Under the pieces are notes generated by a model. That model was not told the origin of the DNA. It was given only the letters and a program-made list of their open reading frames with translations, and ran no database searches. From positions 1-30,531 of IMG/VR virus record IMGVR_UViG_3300017917_004574: a stretch of DNA of 30,531 nucleotides. One strand, 5' to 3'. Of the stretch, positions 10,461 to 17,029 are shown one piece after another. Both the position numbers and the translations under genes were made by a program. The stretch comes from a virus. Every line of letters begins with the position of its first letter. Position 1 is the stretch's first letter.

Positions 10461-10487
10461 TTCGTATATTGTATCATAAATTTAAAA
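10461..10487 (+). promoter_or_regulatory. Cassette copy 24
   Basis: TTCGTATATTGTATCATAAA then TTTAAAAAATAAAGGTC before the ATG at 10498. This is the last full copy before the late region. Confidence 0.6.
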
Positions 10488-10497
10488 AATAAAGGTC

Positions 10498-10656
10498 ATG
10501 AAACGAATGCTTAAACACCCATTAAAATTAACTTTTGGAATTATTTGCCTACTATCCGGGATTTTCCTAGACAACATTATTTTAATATTCTTATCTGGTT
10601 GTGCTTATGGGGATATGATGTTTGCCGAGATTTTAGAGGAACTCAACAAAAGATAA
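10498..10656 (+). CDS. Small membrane protein, 52 aa
   Basis: Basic start MKRMLKHPLK followed by a hydrophobic run from about residue 11 to 38 (LTFGIICLLSGIFLDNIILI, then FLSGCAYGDMM) with one Asp in the middle, which could be one long or two short membrane helices. It ends in a short charged tail, EILEELNKR. A cassette and AAAGGTC-ATG support the start. The stop lies 4 nt before the next gene, so the pair is probably co-transcribed. Role unknown. Confidence 0.65.
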   Translation: MKRMLKHPLKLTFGIICLLSGIFLDNIILIFLSGCAYGDMMFAEILEELNKR

Positions 10657-10660
10657 AGCT

Positions 10661-11134
10661 ATGGCATTAATTAAACGTATATCCGAATCCGAAGCCCGCA
10701 ACTATATCCCAGTTGATGAAGATTTTACAAATTCCCCCAAAACATATTTTACTATAACCCCAGACCCAAATAAACCAGGGTGGGAAAAAGTTACATATTA
10801 TACTGCTAGAAAAAAGAATTTATATGAAAATAGAGAAGGGGATGGGGATTCATGGATATATGTTTTAACAAATATTTCAATGCCCCATCTAATTAAAATA
10901 GGTCATACTGATAAGACACCTGATGAAAGAGCATTTCAAATTTCTAGGGCAACAGGAGTACCTTTAGAGTTTGATGTTGCATTTTCATTTAAATGTTTTA
11001 ATGCTCGTATGTTTGAATTGGAACTACATAGGTATTTAAAGGAGTATAGGTTACGAACGGATAGGGAATTTTTTCAAATGTCTGTTGAGCAAGCTAAAGA
11101 AATTATTGTTAAGTTAGGACAAAGATATAAATAA
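10661..11134 (+). CDS. T5orf172/MUG113-type GIY-YIG-superfamily nuclease-like protein, 157 aa
   Basis: From about residue 66 the protein reads WIYVLTNISMPHLIKIGHTD, then a segment with DERAFQISRATGVPLEFDVA, ELELHRYLKEYR and DREFFQMSVEQAKEII. This order is characteristic of the T5orf172 / Meiotically-upregulated-gene-113 branch of the GIY-YIG superfamily: YVL and KIG correspond to GIY and YIG, Arg of DERA to the catalytic Arg, and Glu of ELELH to the acidic residue. Residues 1-60 are an unassigned N-terminal extension. Such proteins occur alone or fused to DNA-binding domains in phages and restriction systems. Its role here, homing, host DNA attack or repair, is open. Confidence 0.8.
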   Translation: MALIKRISESEARNYIPVDEDFTNSPKTYFTITPDPNKPGWEKVTYYTARKKNLYENREGDGDSWIYVLTNISMPHLIKIGHTDKTPDERAFQISRATGVPLEFDVAFSFKCFNARMFELELHRYLKEYRLRTDREFFQMSVEQAKEIIVKLGQRYK

Positions 11135-11219
11135 TCTAATATTTATTGGTATAATTATTTTACTTATTCTATGGTATATATGTATATTAGTAGAGAGGTA
11201 GGATATAAAAAATTATATT

Positions 11220-11432
11220 ATGAGTATAAAACAAGATATAGAAATAGAAATTAAAAATTTAGAAGATAAATTGTATACAATTGCTTTACTGACTGAGCAA
11301 GTTTGGGCTTATCATCCTGCTAATCCTGATTTTGTTAATCCTATTTCATTATATGAATTTTTAAATAGTGAAATTAATGTTATTGAGCGCAAAATCAACT
11401 TTTTAGAGTGTGAATTAAATGCTTTAAATTAA
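11220..11432 (+). CDS. Hypothetical protein, 70 aa, helical
   Basis: N- and C-terminal amphipathic helices (MSIKQDIEIEIKNLEDKLYT and SEINVIERKINFLECELNAL) flank a Pro-rich middle with YHPANPDFVNPISLYEF. An antiparallel helical hairpin is plausible. Upstream 11135-11219 contains AT-rich sequence with GTATATATGTATATTAG but no full cassette. Followed after 11 nt by the next gene, so likely an operon. Confidence 0.65.
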   Translation: MSIKQDIEIEIKNLEDKLYTIALLTEQVWAYHPANPDFVNPISLYEFLNSEINVIERKINFLECELNALN

Positions 11433-11443
11433 ACAACAATAAA

Positions 11444-11875
11444 ATGGATTTACATAAATTTTTTAATTTTTTTAACAATAAACCTGAATATGACCAGATT
11501 GAGGAGAATTTAAGTGATTTTAAAAAAACACCTTATTTTAAAATTGGGGTATTTGTTAAATTAATCATAAATGGGTTAAGTTTTAAAAAACAAGTAGTTA
11601 TGTTTTTTGGGAATTCTGATGGTGGGTTAGATATGAGGGATGTTGATTTAATGGGAGAATTTATGATGTATCATAGAGCATGGTATTGGATTAGTCAATT
11701 AGATTGGAATGATGAAGAATGGTTAAATGATTTAAGACGTTCTAGTGATGTGGATTTACTAACTGCTTTAAAACTTTCTATAAACTTTTTTGAAGAGGAG
11801 GAAGAATTTGAAAAATGTGCCTCCCTTAAAAAAATCCAAGATTTTGTTGAAAATTATTTGGAGATAGTAGGATAA
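11444..11875 (+). CDS. Hypothetical protein, 143 aa, with UVR-like tail
   Basis: Phe/Asn-rich start (MDLHKFFNFFNNKPEYDQIE), a middle with MFFGNSDGGLDMRDVDLMGE, a Trp-rich stretch (HRAWYWISQLDWNDEEWLND, about 85-104), and a helical end. The end, ALKLSINFFEEEEEFEKCAS followed by LKKIQDF, resembles a UVR-like helical hairpin (E.EEFEKCA.LK.I). The gene at 2574 carries a similar tail, so phage use of UVR-like adaptors is a possible theme. No function assigned. Confidence 0.7.
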   Translation: MDLHKFFNFFNNKPEYDQIEENLSDFKKTPYFKIGVFVKLIINGLSFKKQVVMFFGNSDGGLDMRDVDLMGEFMMYHRAWYWISQLDWNDEEWLNDLRRSSDVDLLTALKLSINFFEEEEEFEKCASLKKIQDFVENYLEIVG

Positions 11876-11876
11876 G

Positions 11877-11894
11877 TTTTGTATATTGATCATA
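11877..11894 (+). promoter_or_regulatory. Diverged cassette-like element
   Basis: TTTTGTATATTGATCATA follows the stop at 11873-11875. It resembles copy 16 more than the canonical form and is followed by three inverted repeats. Confidence 0.4.
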
Positions 11895-11896
11895 CG

Positions 11897-11961
11897 GGGT
11901 TTTTAAAAACTCTAGATATATAGAGAAATAAAGTTAGATAAAAGTGGGATAACGTTGTCCC
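11897..11961 (+). promoter_or_regulatory. Cluster of three inverted repeats
   Basis: GTTTTTAAAAAC (11899-11910, perfect palindrome), CTCTA...TAGAG (11910-11925), and GGGATAACGTTGTCCC (11946-11961, one mismatch). The last lies 17 nt upstream of the ATG at 11979 and could be an operator or a 5' leader hairpin. Confidence 0.45.
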
Positions 11962-11978
11962 GGTTATATATAAATCAA

Positions 11979-12146
11979 ATGAGAAACAAAGAGTTAGCAT
12001 TACGACGTCTCCAAACAATTCAAGGACGTCTAAAACAATTGGAATTTGTTATTAATAGAGGTAGTTCTGAGGAAAGAACAAATGCTCTTAAGGAACTAAA
12101 TGAATTACTTAATGATCTACAATCTATTATTGAACGAGAAAATTAA
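11979..12146 (+). CDS. Hypothetical coiled-coil protein, 55 aa
   Basis: I place the start at ATG 11979 rather than TTG 11955, because the upstream TTG lies inside the GGGATAACGTTGTCCC inverted repeat and ATG is used by all neighbours. The protein is almost wholly helical and charged: MRNKELALRRLQTIQGRLKQ, then LEFVINRGSSEERTNALKEL, ending NELLNDLQSIIEREN. Likely an oligomerising small protein. Seventeen nt separate it from the HD-domain gene, with which it is probably co-transcribed. Confidence 0.65.
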   Translation: MRNKELALRRLQTIQGRLKQLEFVINRGSSEERTNALKELNELLNDLQSIIEREN

Positions 12147-12163
12147 TCTAAAACAAATAAGTT

Positions 12164-12958
12164 ATGAATTTAACAGCTGAACAAATCCAAAGTAATTGGG
12201 TTGAATTACTTGCTTACATTGACAAGTATGTTTCTTCCCCTAGAAGTGAAAAACTTAGAGAATTTTATGAACAATATGCTGAACGCTTAATGCTAATGCC
12301 TGCTGCTCATAAAAAAGAATATCATAATGCTTTCCCTGGAGGGTATGTAGAGCATGTTTTAAGAGTTATTAGGTGTTCTCTTAAACAATATGATCTTTGG
12401 AAAGAAGAAGGAGCAGATGTTTCTACTTTTACACTTGAAGAACTAATATTTTCAGCTTTAAACCATGATCTGGGTAAAATGGGAGATGAAGAACAAGATT
12501 CATATATTCCCCAAACAGATCAATGGCGTAAAGATAAATTGGGGGAAGATTATATGTTTAATACTAAAGTCCCATTTGCCTCAGTCCCAGATAGAGGTTT
12601 ATTCTTACTTCAATCCCATGGGGTTCAATATACATTTAATGAGATGATTGCCATTCAGACTCATGATGGATTATATGATAAAGCAAATGAAAAATACCTT
12701 TTGAATTTCATGCCTGAACAAAAACCAAGGACTTCCCTCCCTTATATTCTCCACCAGGCTGATCTAATGGCTGCTCGTATTGAATTTGAGCGTGAATGGT
12801 TACCTAAATTGAAAGAAGGAAAAAAATCCGTGGATGATGGGAAAAGTAATTTTACATTAGGGAACAAAACGAACTTTACTAAAAAAACCCCTACAAAGGA
12901 TAAAGCTTTAAGTTCTATAAAAAGTAATAATTTAGCTAATTTATTAAATAATATATGA
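12164..12958 (+). CDS. HD-domain phosphohydrolase, 264 aa
   Basis: Metal-binding HD signature: His64 in PGGYVEHVLRV, His101-Asp102 in SALNHDLGKMG, a SHG motif (about residue 151-153), QTHDGLYD (about 166-173), and a late Asp in HQADLMAARIE (about 199-209). The arrangement PAAHKKEYHNAFPGGYVEHV resembles the HD domain of YhaM-like exoribonucleases, although no OB domain is present. HD enzymes hydrolyse phosphoester bonds in nucleotides, cyclic nucleotides or RNA, and the substrate cannot be read from sequence. After the domain, about 215-264 is a basic, Asn/Lys-rich low-complexity tail. The ATG is preceded by AAGTT. The stop overlaps the next start (ATGA). Confidence 0.85.
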   Translation: MNLTAEQIQSNWVELLAYIDKYVSSPRSEKLREFYEQYAERLMLMPAAHKKEYHNAFPGGYVEHVLRVIRCSLKQYDLWKEEGADVSTFTLEELIFSALNHDLGKMGDEEQDSYIPQTDQWRKDKLGEDYMFNTKVPFASVPDRGLFLLQSHGVQYTFNEMIAIQTHDGLYDKANEKYLLNFMPEQKPRTSLPYILHQADLMAARIEFEREWLPKLKEGKKSVDDGKSNFTLGNKTNFTKKTPTKDKALSSIKSNNLANLLNNI

Positions 12959-13236
12959 TAGTTTATATTGTAATAGCTGTTTTAAGTTTGTTGGTTATCT
13001 TCTTAGGGTTCACCACATTTAATTTAATGCGCAAACAGGAAAAAGCAGAAGATATCCTAGTTACATATATGCAGTACCTAGATAACCTTTCCCGAACTAT
13101 TGAAATCTCAGATAAAAAATTAAAAGAAATAGATTATAAAGGAACCTTTAAATCAGATGATGAGATTGGGTTCTTTTTTGAGGCAGTTAAACAAATACAA
13201 GATATACTAAATGAATTCAAAGTGATTCGCTTTTAA
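12955..13236 (+). CDS. Small membrane-anchored protein, 93 aa
   Basis: Residues 2-23 (IVYIVIAVLSLLVIFLGFTT) form one clear N-terminal membrane helix, followed by a cytoplasmic-type charged helical domain (KQEKAEDILVTYMQYLDNLS, about 27-46, and DDEIGFFFEAVKQIQDILNE, about 69-88). It overlaps the HD gene by 4 nt (ATGA) and lies 2 nt before the sigma factor gene, so the three are likely one transcript. It is not a holin by pattern, because it has only one helix and a long soluble domain. Role unknown. Confidence 0.75.
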   Translation: MIVYIVIAVLSLLVIFLGFTTFNLMRKQEKAEDILVTYMQYLDNLSRTIEISDKKLKEIDYKGTFKSDDEIGFFFEAVKQIQDILNEFKVIRF

Positions 13237-13238
13237 TT

Positions 13239-13964
13239 ATGATAACAAAAAGAGTAAGGGAAAAAAGAAAATATTTTACCCAAGAAACCGAAGATGCTAT
13301 TGTTAAATACAATAGCACTTCTGATCCTATAGAAAAAAATAGGATATATGAAGGAGAAATACATTATGCATTTTTCAAATTAACCCAAAATATAATTCAT
13401 ACCTTTAAGTTTTATCATACTGAAGTTGAAGATCTAGAACATCTCCAACATGAGATTATAGTATTTCTCCTTTCAAAAATACATCTTTTTAATCCTGAAA
13501 ATGGGGCTAAAGCTTATTCATATTTTGGAACTATTGTAAAACGATGGTTAATTTTATATAATGAAAAAACTTATAAGAAAAAAGTACAAAAATCATCCGT
13601 TGAAGATTTAGAGAAGGATGAAAATTATTCTTATACCCTAGATGGTGGAAGTTCCAAAGATAAACTATCTAATTTTATAGATGCATATGTTGATTTTGTT
13701 TCTGAAAACATATATGAAATTTTCCCTAAAGGAAATGATGCTCAAATTGCAGATGCTGTTTTAGAGTTATTTCGTAAAAGGGATGGGATAGATATATTTA
13801 ATAAAAAAGCTCTTTACATCTATATACATGAACAAATAGATGTTAAAACCCCTAAAATAACTAAAATAGTAACTATATTACAAGATATATTTAAAAAGAA
13901 CTATGTATTTTATCTAGAAAATGACTATTTAGATTTTAAAGGTTGCACTGTAGGGTATTTATAA
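13239..13964 (+). CDS. 55: gp55-like late transcription sigma factor, 241 aa
   Basis: The central segment resembles region 2 of T4-type gp55: helical HLQHEIIVFLLSKIHLFNPE (about 68-87), then GAKAYSYFGTIVKRWLILYN (about 89-108), followed by basic KKKVQKSS. In T4, gp55 is a minimal sigma that directs host RNA polymerase, together with the sliding clamp and gp33, to late promoters. It is longer than T4 gp55 (185 aa), with a C-terminal extension containing FRKRDGIDIFNKKALYIYIH. Its position directly before the structural operon fits. An alternative is another divergent sigma-70-family factor. Cognate sites may be the TATTTATAAT motifs downstream, one of which overlaps the 3' end of this gene. Confidence 0.68.
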   Translation: MITKRVREKRKYFTQETEDAIVKYNSTSDPIEKNRIYEGEIHYAFFKLTQNIIHTFKFYHTEVEDLEHLQHEIIVFLLSKIHLFNPENGAKAYSYFGTIVKRWLILYNEKTYKKKVQKSSVEDLEKDENYSYTLDGGSSKDKLSNFIDAYVDFVSENIYEIFPKGNDAQIADAVLELFRKRDGIDIFNKKALYIYIHEQIDVKTPKITKIVTILQDIFKKNYVFYLENDYLDFKGCTVGYL

Positions 13965-13969
13965 TAAAA
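13956..13969 (+). promoter_or_regulatory. Late motif copy 1 (TATTTATAATAAAA)
   Basis: TATTTATAATAAAA overlaps the end of the sigma gene and ends 6 nt before the ATG at 13976. Confidence 0.55.
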
Positions 13970-13975
13970 ACTTCT

Positions 13976-14323
13976 ATGAGCAGTTTAGATAAAAATATAT
14001 TCGGAAAGAAAAAACTCTCGGATATTTTCCAAGAGATATACAATAACCAAAAGAAAAAAGAAGAGCAAATATCCGCTCTTATAAACGAACTTAAACCCCT
14101 AATTAATGATATAGGTGATGCTACTTTAGTAGTCCCTTTAATTAAAGAATATATGGATTTAGCCATTAGAAATGATGAAGCACTTATTAAAATGGCTACT
14201 ATTGTTCAACGTGCCCTCAACTCAGAATCATCTGAAGATAATAATTTTGGGATGACAGAAGAGGAAAAAGCACAATTATTAGCTGAAGTAAAAAACTTTA
14301 ACCCTAAGAAAGATGTCTCATAA
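13976..14323 (+). CDS. Hypothetical protein, 115 aa, possible late-transcription accessory
   Basis: I use ATG 13976, not the in-frame TTG at 13943, because the latter lies inside the sigma gene. Helical and charged: MSSLDKNIFGKKKLSDIFQE, a Lys/Glu-rich stretch YNNQKKKEEQISALINELKP (about 22-41), a more hydrophobic middle (ATLVVPLIKEYMDLAIRNDE, about 49-68) and an acidic tail EEEKAQLLAEVKNF. In T4, the small co-activator gp33 (112 aa) works with gp55; the size and position next to a gp55-like gene make that a hypothesis, but I see no diagnostic motif. A small structural chaperone is the alternative. Overlaps the next gene by 11 nt. Confidence 0.65.
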   Translation: MSSLDKNIFGKKKLSDIFQEIYNNQKKKEEQISALINELKPLINDIGDATLVVPLIKEYMDLAIRNDEALIKMATIVQRALNSESSEDNNFGMTEEEKAQLLAEVKNFNPKKDVS

Positions 14324-15569
14324 ATTTGGCTTTCCAGCCATGACTAATAGGGCAACTAATGGAAGCAATTTAAAAAACCCTAAAAAATCCCAAAAACCCA
14401 ATTTATTTAGGGTAACGGATATAATTATGGATGAAAACCACCCTAGGGTAAAAAGCGGGGAATTTAAATGGCCCTCATGTATGGGTTTAGTTATATGTGT
14501 TGGTACATCTCCTATAAATTTTGGAAAAGAGCTTACTGCTCTCCCTCTTAACACCAATAGTAAAAATTTCCCAGTAGTAAATGAATATGTAGATATTACT
14601 CGAGGAACAATACCAAATAGTAATGGTACACAATATTTTTATGATAAACCCATAGCACTTTATGGTAGTACAGCAACAAATGGTAATTTTTTTCCCTCAA
14701 CAACTCAAACAGTTACCCCACCCTCACAAAACTTGGATTACACTCAGGTGGGAAATGGCGCTGTAAATGTTATTTCGAATCAACCCCAACAAATTCAAAC
14801 ATCATCCCCAGATAACCCTAGCCAAGCCACTTTTACAGAAAAATCAGATATACATCCCTTAATGCCTTTTGAGGGAGACATATTACGTGAGGGGAGGTTT
14901 GGAAATAGTTTACGATTCGGAAGTACTTCCAAATCAAATAGCCAATGGAAAAATAATTGGTCTACTTCAGGAGAAAATGGAGACCCAATAACAATATTGA
15001 GAAATGGCCAACCAGTAAACTCTGATAAAACCCCAGGGTATTTACCTGTAGTAGAGGATATAAATAAAGATTTATCTTCTATTTATTTAACTTCATATCA
15101 AAAAATACCATTTAATTCATCACCAAGTTTTAATTCATATTTAAATAAACCTACTAAACTTGGGGAATATATATCTCCTCAAACTATAATTAATTCATCT
15201 AGAGTAGTATTAAGAGCAACTGATGATCATGTTATAATCTCGGGAAAACAATCTATTAATCTTTATTCTGAAAGATCTATAAATATTGATTCTCCAACAT
15301 CAATAATTCAATCTACTAATATATTTTTAGGAGATAAAGAAGCTACTGAACCTGGAATTAAAGGGGATGTTCTCTATAATAAATTAGATACTATATTACA
15401 ATCTTTAATAGATCTTATTACAGTACTAGAAGTCCAACAAATATGGCCAGCTGGTCTCCCATCCCCAGATGGAGGGACAATGATGGTTGCAAGTATTACT
15501 AAACAACAACTTATAAACACTAAAAATACTTTAGATGATATCAAATCAAAAGTTGTTAAATTAAAATAA
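14313..15569 (+). CDS. gp5-like baseplate central spike protein, 418 aa
   Basis: An N-terminal OB-fold-like region (LFRVTDIIMDENHPRVKSGE, about 31-50) and a conserved-looking segment PLMPFEGDILREGRFGNSLR with NGDPITILRNGQ (about 184-230) are followed by a C-terminal spike-like part. That part has repeating short strands: VVLRATDDHVIISGKQSINL, then YSERSINIDSPTSI, as in gp5/VgrG beta-helices. The C-terminal 70 residues are helical. I see no lysozyme domain, so this is a spike without the T4 gp5 muramidase. It should sit at the tip of the tail tube. The gene order ahead of gp25/gp6 supports a baseplate role. Confidence 0.62.
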   Translation: MSHKFGFPAMTNRATNGSNLKNPKKSQKPNLFRVTDIIMDENHPRVKSGEFKWPSCMGLVICVGTSPINFGKELTALPLNTNSKNFPVVNEYVDITRGTIPNSNGTQYFYDKPIALYGSTATNGNFFPSTTQTVTPPSQNLDYTQVGNGAVNVISNQPQQIQTSSPDNPSQATFTEKSDIHPLMPFEGDILREGRFGNSLRFGSTSKSNSQWKNNWSTSGENGDPITILRNGQPVNSDKTPGYLPVVEDINKDLSSIYLTSYQKIPFNSSPSFNSYLNKPTKLGEYISPQTIINSSRVVLRATDDHVIISGKQSINLYSERSINIDSPTSIIQSTNIFLGDKEATEPGIKGDVLYNKLDTILQSLIDLITVLEVQQIWPAGLPSPDGGTMMVASITKQQLINTKNTLDDIKSKVVKLK

Positions 15570-16675
15570 TGAGTATTACTAAGTTATATAATATTAAAGG
15601 GAAAATATCCTATAATAATGAACCTATTCAAGGGGCAGAAATTACAATAGGTCTTAATAAGACCGTTAGTAATAAAAATGGTTCATTTACTATAAAGGGA
15701 GAATATTCTGAGGTTTTTAATTTATTAATTTATAAATCAGACTTTGCACAATATGTAACTATTCCTTTTGATTCAAATAATAATATTAAATCTGACATAG
15801 GGGTTATTGAACTTACCCCTCTATCAACAGATTTAAACCAAACAGCAACCCAACTTGCTAGACTCCCCGAATCATCTATAAAAGCTATAGTTGCATCTAA
15901 AACTAATTTTGAAACTCTTCAACAAAAGAAATTAAATAATTTAGTTAATACTTTAAAATTTACCTTACTTCCAACTATATTAAGGTTACTAGCCGAATTT
16001 GGAATTTCAAATGCCAAACAAGCTCTTAATAAAAAATTTAATCAACCATTAACGTGTCCCTCCCCAAACCAAATAGCTAAAATAATATCAAAAAAAAATA
16101 AATTAGTTAGACAATTAAATATAACATATAAAGTTATAAAAACTACTAGAGTGACAGTAGACATAACTTTAGGATTCATAATAGCATTAGAAATTATTCA
16201 AAAAACAACTTTAGGAATTATAATACCAACCCCACCTGCTATTCCTGCTTCTGAAAAAACCATAGACCAACAAATAAAAAAATATAAAACTATAGTTGAA
16301 ATAACTTCAATACTTTTAAGAATTCTAGAGGAAATACTTGCTGAAATCATTTCCTATCTAAATCTATTAGACCAATATATACAACACTGCTCCCCAGATT
16401 CAACCCAAACCCAAGAAATTATTTCTATTGAATTAACTTCATTAACAACCCAACAATCCCAACAACAATCCCCAGTAATTACAAATGTAAATGGATTTGA
16501 AATGGGTGTTGAAACAGAAAACACAACTAATACCCTAAAACGTAGAAGAGCTATAGCTAGAAATAAACAAGGTGTAGTAATGTTGAAAGGAGAGTGGTCT
16601 TTTTCATCCATTGATCAGATATTAATAGATGAACTTGTGTTTTACATACAACAAAATAATCTAAAAGCTGAATAA
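15569..16675 (+). CDS. Baseplate-region protein with N-terminal carboxypeptidase-regulatory-like domain, 368 aa
   Basis: Residues about 5-80 have the pattern of a CarboxypepD_reg/Ig-like domain: YNIKGKISYNNEPIQGAEIT, then SNKNGSFTIKG. These domains are very common in Bacteroidota surface proteins. The remainder is helical and hydrophobic without clear membrane topology (KLNNLVNTLKFTLLPTILRL, about 120-139; EITSILLRILEEILAEIISY, about 244-263), then a Thr/Gln-rich stretch (SLTTQQSQQQSPV, about 291-303) and a C-terminal segment with MLKGEWSFSSIDQILIDELV. Overlap with the previous gene as TAATG places it in the baseplate operon. It could be a hub or spike-associated component. The function is inferred from position. 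Confidence 0.68.
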   Translation: MSITKLYNIKGKISYNNEPIQGAEITIGLNKTVSNKNGSFTIKGEYSEVFNLLIYKSDFAQYVTIPFDSNNNIKSDIGVIELTPLSTDLNQTATQLARLPESSIKAIVASKTNFETLQQKKLNNLVNTLKFTLLPTILRLLAEFGISNAKQALNKKFNQPLTCPSPNQIAKIISKKNKLVRQLNITYKVIKTTRVTVDITLGFIIALEIIQKTTLGIIIPTPPAIPASEKTIDQQIKKYKTIVEITSILLRILEEILAEIISYLNLLDQYIQHCSPDSTQTQEIISIELTSLTTQQSQQQSPVITNVNGFEMGVETENTTNTLKRRRAIARNKQGVVMLKGEWSFSSIDQILIDELVFYIQQNNLKAE

Positions 16676-16680
16676 TTCTA

Positions 16681-16690
16681 TATTTATAAT
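16681..16690 (+). promoter_or_regulatory. Late motif copy 2 (TATTTATAAT)
   Basis: TATTTATAAT followed by CAT and ATG at 16694, a gap of 3 nt. Confidence 0.5.
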
Positions 16691-16693
16691 CAT

Positions 16694-17029
16694 ATGAAAG
16701 CAACAGAACTTAAAAAATTTATTAAAGAAGCTGTTAAAGAAGCAATCCAAGAAGAACTAAAAGATATTCTTTTGGAAGCAGTTCGTACACCAAAAACCCA
16801 AATTGTTAGAGAACATACTATTCCTCAAGTAGATATTTCCTCTAGACCATCCGAAATTACAATGGATAAAAGACAAGCGTATATGGATGTTTTAGGTGAA
16901 ACTGCCCTAAGTTTTACTTCCAAAGATGTACCTAAATTTAATCCACAAGGGGTAGACACTATAAACGGATCTTTACCTAATGGAGATGTAGGAATGGATC
17001 AAATTATGAATTTATTAGGAAATAAATAA
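16694..17029 (+). CDS. Hypothetical virion-operon protein, 111 aa
   Basis: An N-terminal amphipathic charged helix (MKATELKKFIKEAVKEAIQE, then ELKDILLEAV) is followed by a linker and a Pro/Gly-rich C-terminal half (VDTINGSLPNGDVGMDQIMN). The style is common among T4-like virion-associated small proteins, but I do not recognise a family. The stop overlaps the gp25 start as TAATG. A late motif lies just upstream, so this may be the first gene of a late sub-operon. Confidence 0.7.
   Translation: MKATELKKFIKEAVKEAIQEELKDILLEAVRTPKTQIVREHTIPQVDISSRPSEITMDKRQAYMDVLGETALSFTSKDVPKFNPQGVDTINGSLPNGDVGMDQIMNLLGNK

Noticed and set aside
13-10487. CRISPR array made of the repeated TTCGTATATT elements
   Set aside because: Spacing is irregular, the repeats are degenerate and genes lie between them. 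They are gene-associated control elements.
10242-10514. 90-aa + strand ORF across the noncoding island
   Set aside because: It runs through the G-rich tract, a pyrimidine-rich spacer and cassette 24, has low-complexity composition unlike any neighbour, and overlaps the better supported 10498 gene.
11955-11978. TTG start extending the 11979 gene by 8 codons
   Set aside because: The extension is encoded by the GGGATAACGTTGTCCC inverted repeat and AT-rich leader; ATG 11979 is the better start.
13943-13975. TTG start for the 13976 gene
   Set aside because: Lies inside the sigma gene and spans the late motif; ATG 13976 follows the motif as at other late genes.
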